DNA from: Thermoplasmata archaeon
Lineage (GTDB): Archaea > Thermoplasmatota > E2 > UBA9212
Direction: 5' to 3'
NCBI GenBank assembly: GCA_013329495.1
Contig: DUKC01000141.1
Location: forward strand, 1 to 8,633
DNA: 8,633 nucleotides
The position numbers and the translations under genes are program-made. Position 1 is the stretch's first letter, and each line of letters begins with the position of its first letter. Below, piece after piece: positions 1 through 5,785 of this stretch. The notes beneath the pieces were generated by a model. It saw only the letters and a program-made list of their open reading frames with translations, was not told the origin of the DNA and ran no database searches.

Positions 1-1016
1 GGACCAAATATCTCTTCCCGCATGACTTTCGCTTTGATGGGCACGTTTTCAATCAAGGTTGGTGATATGTATAGCTCTTCCGAGTCTGTTTCTCCACCAA
101 AAACAACATCCCCCTCGTTAAGATACGCTGACAGACGATCAAAATGTTTTTTGTTGATGATCCTGCAATAATCCTTGCTTTGTTTCGGGTCGCTTCCATA
201 GAATTTCAAAATTTTCCTTTTGAGTGCGTTAACCAAACTTTCTCTTATCCCTCCGCATGCAAGCAGGTAATCAGGAGCAATGCACGTTTGCCCCGCATTG
301 ATAAACTTCCCCCAGACTATTCTGCTGGCAGTTTTTTCAACATCAATGTTTTTGTCTACGATGCATGGGCTTTTCCCTCCAAGCTCTAACGTTAGTGGGG
401 TGAGATGCTCCGCGGCCGCTTTCATAACAATCCTGCCGATGGAAGTCCCTCCCGTGAAAAATATGAAATCAAACTCTTGATCCAGTAGTTGTTGCGCCAC
501 CTCAGCATTCCCTTGAAAACAGGCTATATAAGAATCTTCAAAGTATTCTTCTATCATATCTTGAATCACTTTCGATGTGTTGGGTGACATCTCCGATGGC
601 TTGATTGCCACGCAATTTCCCGCAGCGATTGCCCCAACCAATGGCAACATAGTTAAATGCAAAGGATAATTCCAGGGCGCAATGATCAGCACGACTCCAT
701 ACGGTTCATGGATAACAAGGCTTTTTGAAAATGGGAAAATCAGCGGTTTTCTAACCTTTTTAGGCTTTGCCCAGGAGCTCAAATGTTTGATTGCGTAGCT
801 TATTTCATTCAAAGCCAGTCCAATTTCTGTTATGTATCCCTCCGTCTCTGACCTATGAAGGTCTCTGTGCAGCGCTTCCGAAATTCTTTTTTCATAGGCA
901 AGAATGGCACTCTCCAAACGTTTGAGTTTTTCTATCCTAAAACCAACATCTTTTGCTTTGTTGGTTCGGAAAAAATCTCTCTGCCTTTCTACAATTTCCC
1001 CTATCGATGAACTCAT
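1..1016 (-). CDS. Aldehyde dehydrogenase, class 3 (ALDH3-like), C-terminus beyond window
   Basis: NAD(P)-dependent oxidation of an aldehyde to a carboxylate, probably a fatty or aromatic aldehyde and cytosolic or membrane-associated; the substrate is inferred from family only. The frame is open from ATG at 1016 to the window edge (338 codons), so about 110 C-terminal residues of a usual ~450-aa class 3 enzyme are missing. Visible landmarks are APWNYP in the nucleotide-binding domain, KPSE, FTGG, the LELGGKSP motif with general-base Glu211, and GQTC with nucleophile Cys245. The 34-residue Glu-Cys spacing is as in class 3 enzymes. The short N-terminus ([16 protein letters not shown]) without a long leader also fits class 3. 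No Shine-Dalgarno precedes the ATG. It lies downstream of, and parallel to, the DUF2378-like gene but has its own TATA-like box. The family is secure; the substrate is not. Confidence 0.93.
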   Translation of the reverse strand, partial: MSSSIGEIVERQRDFFRTNKAKDVGFRIEKLKRLESAILAYEKRISEALHRDLHRSETEGYITEIGLALNEISYAIKHLSSWAKPKKVRKPLIFPFSKSLVIHEPYGVVLIIAPWNYPLHLTMLPLVGAIAAGNCVAIKPSEMSPNTSKVIQDMIEEYFEDSYIACFQGNAEVAQQLLDQEFDFIFFTGGTSIGRIVMKAAAEHLTPLTLELGGKSPCIVDKNIDVEKTASRIVWGKFINAGQTCIAPDYLLACGGIRESLVNALKRKILKFYGSDPKQSKDYCRIINKKHFDRLSAYLNEGDVVFGGETDSEELYISPTLIENVPIKAKVMREEIFG

Positions 1017-1040
1017 CTTAATCCACACAAGTCCTTAAGA

Positions 1041-1049
1041 TTTATTAAA
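1041..1049 (-). promoter_or_regulatory. TATA-like box of the aldehyde dehydrogenase
   Basis: The minus strand reads TTTAATAAA 25-33 nt ahead of the ATG at 1016. With the usual archaeal TATA-to-start distance of about 26 nt, transcription would begin at or within a few bases of the ATG. The absence of a Shine-Dalgarno sequence fits such a leaderless message. Inferred from position only. Confidence 0.45.
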
Positions 1050-1170
1050 CGTTTCTAAGCAAATATTGATAAGTTGCACCCTTTTAAAGGCACGGCTTTA
1101 GTTAGCGTAATGCTTCAGATTACTCTTTTGCTTAAACCTTTTTAGAAACAATCTTTGAGTGTCTGGGGCG

Positions 1171-1725
1171 CTATTGCCATGAGACGTGGTACTCGGTGTA
1201 TGGATCGGCCTTAGTAACCGATTTTGGAATCTCAACGTTCACGCCTTTGCACCTACAGAGTTCCGTCGTTCGTTCCATAAATCCCCCTATGATTAATTCG
1301 ACGTATTCGTCAAACTCAGGAAATTCAACTATTCTTATTGTAACATCTTTCTTCGATTTCTCGGTCACTTTCAAGACGCTCGGTCTAAAATACATGGGCA
1401 AGATCATCTTTGCCCTACTGATCACAAATCCCACAGTTGCGATCCTGATGAACGCCTTATATATCCCTTTTAGTCCATGGTCTGCATCAGAACGACCCAT
1501 GTCCCAAAGTCCCTTCAGGTCGCCACCATAAAACAACTCGCACACTTTTTTTCGAGGTTCCACATAATTCCTTCTCATCGGATACCATTTGGTTACTATG
1601 GATTCTGCATACGCATCTCTCACATCCGAATCTAAGGAGCTCATCCACTGGTTGTATCCTTCCTCACCAAAATTATCAATCACAAACTTTTTCCCGGACT
1701 CCAAAGTCACGCCCTTAACATCCAT
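1171..1725 (-). CDS. DUF2378/TIGR02265-like protein, 184 aa
   Basis: The role is unknown. Length and layout resemble the DUF2378 (TIGR02265) family, described mostly from myxobacteria: a start with VKG, an early helical part (KKFVIDNFGEEGYNQW), a WYP motif near residues 47-49, a central GLKGIYKAFIRI stretch, a PMYFRP segment, and a C-terminal tail with KADPYTEYHVSW, where family members usually end in a similar VSW. The tail recalls heme-NO-binding or V4R-type small-molecule domains, so a sensor role is possible but only inferred. I assign the family from memory of its pattern, not from a search. There is no signal peptide or membrane segment, so it is probably cytosolic. The ATG at 1725 is fixed by a good Shine-Dalgarno 5 nt upstream. 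The gene ends in TAG. It is transcribed divergently from the exported acidic protein at 2123. Confidence 0.72.
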   Translation of the reverse strand: MDVKGVTLESGKKFVIDNFGEEGYNQWMSSLDSDVRDAYAESIVTKWYPMRRNYVEPRKKVCELFYGGDLKGLWDMGRSDADHGLKGIYKAFIRIATVGFVISRAKMILPMYFRPSVLKVTEKSKKDVTIRIVEFPEFDEYVELIIGGFMERTTELCRCKGVNVEIPKSVTKADPYTEYHVSWQ

Positions 1726-1730
1726 CGTAA

Positions 1731-1737
1731 GTCACCT
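1731..1737 (-). promoter_or_regulatory. Shine-Dalgarno of the DUF2378-like gene
   Basis: The minus strand reads AGGTGAC with 5 nt to the ATG at 1725, which fixes that start. Confidence 0.75.
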
Positions 1738-1780
1738 CTCATTCTTGACAATATTTCTTACTTGATGAAATGCCCCACAC

Positions 1781-1788
1781 TAAATAAA
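1781..1788 (-). promoter_or_regulatory. TATA-like box of the DUF2378-like gene
   Basis: The minus strand reads TTTATTTA 56-63 nt ahead of the ATG. A start site about 26 nt downstream would give a leader of about 30 nt containing the Shine-Dalgarno. Positional inference. Confidence 0.45.
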
Positions 1789-1882
1789 CATTTTGCCAAT
1801 TTTTACGACTATAACCAGTAAATGCATAAAAAAACACCCATAAAAGTGCCTTAATTTGCAAATCCTGGCAAGCAAAGAGAAA

Positions 1883-1922
1883 TGCGGAAAAAACACTCCT
1901 TTGTTCATAAGCGATTTCCGCA
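1883..1922. repeat. 8-bp inverted repeat TGCGGAAA / TTTCCGCA in the divergent spacer
   Basis: Perfect arms at 1883-1890 and 1915-1922 are separated by 24 nt. The element lies inside the 397-bp spacer (1726-2122) between the two divergent genes, about 95 bp beyond the minus TATA box and 140 bp before the plus TATA box. It could be a regulator site or chance; no known operator matches. The rest of the spacer holds only very short ORFs without Shine-Dalgarno sequences, plus two short palindromes. Confidence 0.35.
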
Positions 1923-1973
1923 CAGTTCGCTAGAGAGGAGAAAGAGCATTAAACTTTACTAGATGGGGTTTAG

Positions 1974-1986
1974 CCTGAATTTCAGG
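1974..1986. repeat. Short palindrome CCTGAATTTCAGG
   Basis: Six-base arms CCTGAA and TTCAGG meet around a single central T. A second palindrome, CCTTCGAAGG, lies at 2020-2029. Both lie upstream of the TATA-like box of the exported protein gene, where an archaeal activator or repressor might bind. Function not shown. Confidence 0.3.
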
Positions 1987-2060
1987 TGTCTCAAAATGAT
2001 ATCTGAAATTAGAAACGTTCCTTCGAAGGCAGGAATCAAACAAAATAATCCAACAAGAAA

Positions 2061-2070
2061 TTATTTATAT
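2061..2070 (+). promoter_or_regulatory. TATA-like box of the exported acidic protein
   Basis: TTATTTATAT ends about 53 nt ahead of the ATG at 2123. A start near 2092 would give a leader of about 30 nt that includes the Shine-Dalgarno at 2113-2118. Confidence 0.5.
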
Positions 2071-2112
2071 CCTTCTTTCTATACTCAAACGAAAAGTTAG
2101 TGATTCTAAACC

Positions 2113-2118
2113 AGGTGA
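2113..2118 (+). promoter_or_regulatory. Shine-Dalgarno that points to the ATG at 2123
   Basis: AGGTGA sits 4 nt ahead of the ATG at 2123. No comparable site precedes the in-frame ATGs at 2154 or 2157. This site is the main reason to think translation starts at 2123, in a different frame from the bulk of the protein. Confidence 0.65.
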
Positions 2119-2122
2119 GTCT

Positions 2123-2744
2123 ATGAATTTTGTGAAAGTGAGCTTGACCCCTAATGATGGCTTTAATCACAACTGTGCCTTTTGTGTGGTCTGCAGATGA
2201 TGATTATTCAATTGTGGAGATCGAATATTCCGATGGTAGCATAGAAACGGTCGGAGTGTGGGAGGACGAGGGCGTCAGATACACAACCGATCACTATTGG
2301 ATGGATTTAAATGAAGATCGATTTGATGATTATGGCTACTATGAGAGTGCTCGGATAGGCATAAGTGATTATGCGGAGAATCGAATCGGCCGCGCTGGGT
2401 ATGTCTATATCCTGCCCAATGCAAAAAACATATGGTTTCCCAAGGGGGAGTATTTGGGATACATTGAAGGGTCTGAAGGCAAATGGGATCTCCATATGTC
2501 CGTGTCTGGCACAATCAAGAGGGTCAATAAGAACACGATAGATTCCCCAGAACTAATCAACGATGACATCTATGGAGATGGTTGGTTGTACGAAGTGAGT
2601 TTTGAAGAACCTGACGATATCTTATTTCCATCTGAGGTCTCAATAGGGGAAGAAGAAACAGACATAGGAGAGGTCACATTTCCCTACATAATGACGCCAA
2701 AAGATTACATGGAATTCTTAGAGGAGTTTGGTCCCTATCTGTAG
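2123..2744 (+). CDS. Exported acidic protein of unknown function, 1-nt frame break in the signal peptide
   Basis: I do not recognise this protein. The uninterrupted frame runs from ATG at 2154 (196 aa), but a Shine-Dalgarno precedes an ATG at 2123 in another frame. Reading from 2123 and dropping one C from the C4 run at 2148-2151 gives a 206-aa product starting MNFVKVSLTLMMALITTVPF, a convincing signal peptide likely cut after VWSA near residue 24. The mature part is strongly acidic and aromatic, rich in Asp, Glu, Tyr and short beta-like segments. A DLNEDRFDD stretch (residues 51-59 from the 2154 start) resembles a calcium loop of the DxNxDxxxD kind. There is no membrane anchor, so it is probably secreted. 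The gene ends in TAG and overlaps the end of the convergent cysteine-rich gene by 10 nt. It is divergent from the DUF2378-like gene and may share its regulation. Function unknown. Confidence 0.65.
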
Positions 2745-3111
2745 GTTGAAGACTTCAAAGGGAGCCCTCCCACGAAACAATCTAAAATTGACATGGTTAT
2801 TGCCCCCAATGAATTCTTGTAATGACCCGTCATAGGACACCCGAGGCATCTCTTTTTGTGGATTGCGCACTCCTCGCAAGTGATGCCAATCCCACAAGGT
2901 GGCTTGTCTGGTCTTTCTATGTTTATTCCAATAGGTATAACAAAATCTCTGCCAGCTCGAACAACTATATTAAAACTAACATTCTGCACCTTATCAAAAA
3001 GCCTCAAGTGATAATCAACGATCATCTCAAGTGTTGGAATGTCATTCCCAATAAAGAAAAGGCAGAGGTCATGCTCACAACAGGCTTTTCTACTTCCTCG
3101 GTTTTTGTCAT
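2735..3111 (-). pseudogene. Cysteine-rich small protein of unknown family, frame-broken
   Basis: I do not recognise the family. Reading from ATG at 3111 gives MTKTEEVEKPVVSMTSAFSL and on to residue 26, then hits TGA at 3022-3024. The frame one base back continues with TLEMIVDYHLRLFDKVQN and runs to TAG at 2735. Restoring one A near 3034-3036 would join them as LGMTFQTLEMIV and give about 125 aa. The C-terminal part has CGIGITCEECAIHKKRCLGC (Cys spacing X5, X2, X6, X2), which looks like an Fe-S or zinc site. The helical N-terminus without a signal peptide suggests a cytosolic protein. A TTG at 3121 also opens the second frame but gives a less natural N-terminus. No Shine-Dalgarno is visible. 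Its start codon lies 3 bp from the HCP remnant on the other strand. It may be a decayed gene or an intact gene with one base missing from the sequence. Confidence 0.55.
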
Positions 3112-3113
3112 TA

Positions 3114-3631
3114 AAAAACAAAATAAAGCAGCTTGTTACAGAGGGGAAAATCCGCCATTTCTTCTCGCTGGAGGCTGTGATTTTCCTCTTAAAAAGACAG
3201 AGTACTTTAGAGAGCTCGTTCAGAAGCTGCCGGAAGACACGATCGTTTTACTCCTTGCCTGTGGAAAATTCAGAATCAACGATCTTAAGCTAGGGAATAT
3301 TGAAGGTGTTCCAAGACTCATTGATCTTGGACAATGCAATGATTCGATTGTTGCAATAGAAATCGCCCAGACTCTTTCTGAGCTTTTCGGCGTCAGTATC
3401 AACGAGCTTCCGCTCACTCTTGTTCTAAGCTGGATGGAGCAAAAAACCGTGGCTATAATCTGGAACCTGTCTACACTTGGCATAAGTGGCATATATCCGG
3501 GCTCGATTCTTTCCGCCTTGGTAAATGACGATATCCTAAAGGTGCTCAGAGCGAACTAGGACATAAGACTGATAGGAAATCCAGAAGAAGTCATCAGACA
3601 AAGCTTGCACAGTAGTGGCAATACCATCTAG
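3114..3631 (+). pseudogene. hcp: C-terminal remnant of hybrid cluster protein (hydroxylamine reductase / prismane)
   Basis: Hybrid cluster protein is an Fe-S-O redox enzyme of about 430-550 aa linked to hydroxylamine and NO metabolism. Only the last ~170 residues are here. Conserved blocks in order are EGKIRHFF, AGGCD, LLLACGKFRIND, GVPRLIDLGQCND and LVLSWMEQK. By family knowledge these carry the persulfide Cys, two further cluster Cys, and the Glu and Lys of EQK. Spacings (28 residues between the first two Cys, 25 to the next, 34 to the Glu) match or nearly match the Desulfovibrio enzyme (Cys406, 434, 459, Glu494). The frame switches by -1 near 3159-3166. After LRAN an in-frame TAG at 3557 is followed, still in frame, by a plausible family tail (DIRLIGNPEEVIRQSL) to a second TAG at 3629. 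The N-terminal Fe-S motif and the other cluster ligands are absent, so it cannot be a working HCP. Confidence 0.85.
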
Positions 3632-3754
3632 CTTGGTTTTGCCCCATCTTCTTTTATCACTTTCTCCGCGAAACCCCTGTGATATCCTTGGCTGTCAAAT
3701 ACAAAAAGATGAAAAAGCCCTCCCTGATACATTATTTGAACTCTACCTTGAAGA

Positions 3755-3781
3755 TCTCTCACGGTCTCCAGACCGGAGAGA
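3755..3781. promoter_or_regulatory. Imperfect palindrome upstream of the S9 peptidase promoter
   Basis: Arms TCTCTC-A-CGGTCT (3755-3767) and AGACCG-GAGAGA (3770-3781) pair completely except for one bulged A, around a CC centre. It ends 16 bp ahead of the TATA-like box at 3798. A regulator site is plausible. It also overlaps the minus-strand protein fragment, so the symmetry could be a coding accident. Confidence 0.4.
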
Positions 3782-3797
3782 CGGGAGAGGATAGAGG

Positions 3798-3804
3798 TAT
3801 AAAG
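3798..3804 (+). promoter_or_regulatory. TATA box of the S9 peptidase
   Basis: TATAAAG lies 36-42 nt ahead of the ATG at 3840, giving a predicted leader of about 12-17 nt. A GGAG at 3832-3835, 4 nt from the ATG, would serve as Shine-Dalgarno. Confidence 0.55.
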
Positions 3805-3839
3805 TTTGTGTTAGAAATGGTCGAATCATCGGGAGTGGC

Positions 3840-5765
3840 ATGATTGATAAACAGGTAGAGTCGTATGGTTCATGGAAGTCACCAATTACTTCAGATTTGA
3901 TCGTGTCCGAGACCGTTAGATTGGGCCAGATCATAATTGATGGCAGCGACATCTATTGGCTTGAGGCGCGTCCTATGGAGAAAGGGAGGAACGTTGTTGT
4001 AAAACAAACTTCGAACGGTCTCACTACTGATGTAACGCCTCCTTCATTCAATGCTCAAACTCGTGTGCATGAGTACGGAGGGGGGGCTTTCACCGTCTCA
4101 GAGGGCACGGTTTACTTCTCAAATTTTGCAGACCAACATCTTTACCGACAGGATCCTGGAAAGCTGCCGCATCCCATAACTCCAAGAAACAACCTGCGTT
4201 ATGCGGATGGTGTTGTAGAGCGTCACCGAAATCGATTAATTTGCATTCAAGAAGATCATTCACAGAGTGAGGTAATCAATTCTTTAGTATCCATTGATCC
4301 CAATGGTGCAAATAAAGTAAGATTGCTTGCTTCAGGAAATGACTTTTACTCTTCGCCACGCATCAGTCCTAACGGTTCTCGTCTAGCCTGGCTGACCTGG
4401 AACCATCCCAACATGCCCTGGAACGGAACCGAACTCTGGGTGGGACAATTAAATTCAGATGGGTCACTCAGCCGGACCGAGCGCGTTGCTGGAAGTGCGG
4501 ATGAATCCATTTTTCAACCCGAGTGGTCCCCAGAAGGCATTCTGCACTTTGTTTCCGATCGGACCGGTTGGTGGAACCTCTACCGCTTGTCAGATGGGCG
4601 TGTCGATCCTCTGATTGAAATGAAGGCCGAGTTCGGAGTTCCACAGTGGGTTTTTGGAATGTCAACCTATGCATTTGAGTCTGCGGATCGCATACTTTGC
4701 ACCTATGTTAAGGAAGGGATATGGCACCTCGCGAGCATTGACCTTGCAACCTCCAGCCTTAAGCACATCGACACTCCTTACACCGATATCAAGCAAATCA
4801 GAGCAGCGCCCGGATGCTGCGTGTTCCTCGGGAGTTCACCTTCAAAACAATCGTCGGTCATCAGGCTTGATCTCTCCACTTTTCGCACCAAGGTTCTGAA
4901 ACGGTCGTGTGAGGTTGTGATTGATGAGAAGTGCCTATCCAAACCTAGGGAGATCGAGTTTCCGACAGAGCACGGACTGACAGCACATGCCTTCTACTAC
5001 GCACCGAGAAACGGCGACTACGCCGATCCTCCCGCTGAGAATCCTCTTCTTCGTGTAAGGAGTCACGGAGGCCCCACGTCTGCCTTCTCAAGCTCACTTG
5101 ATCTGGAAACCCAGTACTGGACCAGTCGCGGAATCGCCGTTCTAGACGTGAATTACGGTGGCAGTACCGGTTATGGTCGGGAGTATCGCGAGAGGCTTGA
5201 AGGCAACTGGGGCATTACAGATGTTAATGATTGTGTGAATGGCGCGCGTTATCTCGCAGAGCTAGGGGAGGTCGATGAGAAGCGCCTGATGATCGAGGGG
5301 GGCAGCGCGGGCGGTTTCACCACGCTGTGCGCGCTAACCTTCCACGATGTCTTCAAGGCAGGTGCGAGCTACTATGGAGTCAGCGATCTAGAATCGCTTA
5401 CGAGGGACACACACAAGTTCGAGTCACACTATCTTGACAGGTTGATAGGTAAGTATCCCGAGCGCCGCGATCTGTACTACAAACGCTCACCGATCAATTT
5501 TGCAAATCTCCTTTCGTGCCCCATGATTTTCTTTCAGGGATTAGAAGATAAAGTGGTCACACCAAATCAGGCAGAAACAATGGTTGAAGCGTTGAGAAAA
5601 AAAGGTACGCCCGTCGCGTTTATTCGGTTTGAAGGGGAGCAGCACGGCTTCCGCCGCGCCGAAAACATCAAGTCTGCCCTTGAAAGTGAACTCTACTTTT
5701 ACTCAAAGGTCTTCGGGTTTAAACTGGCTGACAGGGTAAATCCAGTGCAGATCGAAAACCTGTGA
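3840..5765 (+). CDS. S9 family serine peptidase (prolyl oligopeptidase / acylaminoacyl peptidase type)
   Basis: Hydrolyses short peptides or acylated N-termini; by family it acts in the cytosol, and no signal peptide is seen. At 641 aa it has the usual two-part build. Residues ~1-370 form a beta-propeller with repeats such as SPRISPNGSRLAWLTW and FQPEWSPEGILHFVSDR. Residues ~385-641 form an alpha/beta hydrolase. The triad is visible: Ser489 in GGSAGG, Asp570 in GLEDKVV and His602 in EQHGF. An HGGP segment (409-412) precedes the oxyanion region, and NYGGSTGYG is typical of the family. The start at 3840 is supported by MIDKQVESYGSWKSPITSDL, a common family N-terminus, and by the TATA and GGAG upstream. 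The gene looks intact in the midst of damaged neighbours and is visibly richer in G and C in its second half than the genes around it, which may hint at transfer. It converges on pyrI with a 20-bp gap. The exact substrate is open. Confidence 0.93.
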   Translation: MIDKQVESYGSWKSPITSDLIVSETVRLGQIIIDGSDIYWLEARPMEKGRNVVVKQTSNGLTTDVTPPSFNAQTRVHEYGGGAFTVSEGTVYFSNFADQHLYRQDPGKLPHPITPRNNLRYADGVVERHRNRLICIQEDHSQSEVINSLVSIDPNGANKVRLLASGNDFYSSPRISPNGSRLAWLTWNHPNMPWNGTELWVGQLNSDGSLSRTERVAGSADESIFQPEWSPEGILHFVSDRTGWWNLYRLSDGRVDPLIEMKAEFGVPQWVFGMSTYAFESADRILCTYVKEGIWHLASIDLATSSLKHIDTPYTDIKQIRAAPGCCVFLGSSPSKQSSVIRLDLSTFRTKVLKRSCEVVIDEKCLSKPREIEFPTEHGLTAHAFYYAPRNGDYADPPAENPLLRVRSHGGPTSAFSSSLDLETQYWTSRGIAVLDVNYGGSTGYGREYRERLEGNWGITDVNDCVNGARYLAELGEVDEKRLMIEGGSAGGFTTLCALTFHDVFKAGASYYGVSDLESLTRDTHKFESHYLDRLIGKYPERRDLYYKRSPINFANLLSCPMIFFQGLEDKVVTPNQAETMVEALRKKGTPVAFIRFEGEQHGFRRAENIKSALESELYFYSKVFGFKLADRVNPVQIENL

Positions 5766-5785
5766 GACGAACGCTCTTCAACAGA

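Larger units (their letters stand above)
3628..3810 (-). pseudogene. C-terminal fragment of an unrecognised protein
   Basis: The minus strand is open from just after a TAA at 3811-3813 to TAG at 3628. The translation reads like a real protein end: SRLSGLETVRDLQGRVQIMY, then QGGLFHLFVFDSQGYHRGF, ending AEKVIKEDGAKPS. The only ATG is at 3732, inside the natural-looking part, and there is no Shine-Dalgarno, so it is best read as the tail of a gene whose 5' part is gone. I do not recognise the family. It overlaps the promoter region of the S9 peptidase and converges on the HCP remnant, the stop codons overlapping by two bases. A chance open frame is possible, but its composition argues against that. 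Confidence 0.4.

Noticed and set aside
1051..1149. GTTTCTAA at 1051-1058 and TTAGAAAC at 1142-1149 as an inverted repeat
   Set aside because: The arms are only 8 bp of AT-rich sequence about 83 nt apart, which is easily chance.
1883..2100. Two tiny plus-strand frames (26 aa from 1883 and 45 aa from 1963) in the divergent spacer
   Set aside because: Neither has a Shine-Dalgarno or coding-like composition, and they overlap the promoter elements of the exported protein gene.
2822..3113. The upstream part of the long plus-strand frame that contains the HCP blocks
   Set aside because: Before about 3164 the HCP homology is in another frame, and before 3114 the bases are better explained by the cysteine-rich gene on the minus strand. 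The peptide there shows no family pattern.
3557..3559. TAG read as pyrrolysine in HCP
   Set aside because: The DUF2378-like gene ends at TAG right after its family-typical VSW tail, and the exported protein and cysteine-rich genes also end at TAG. The HCP copy is already truncated and frame-broken, so nonsense mutation is the simpler reading.
3743..3952. 69-aa minus-strand frame over the S9 gene start
   Set aside because: It is antisense to the well-supported S9 N-terminus, with no Shine-Dalgarno and no recognisable pattern.
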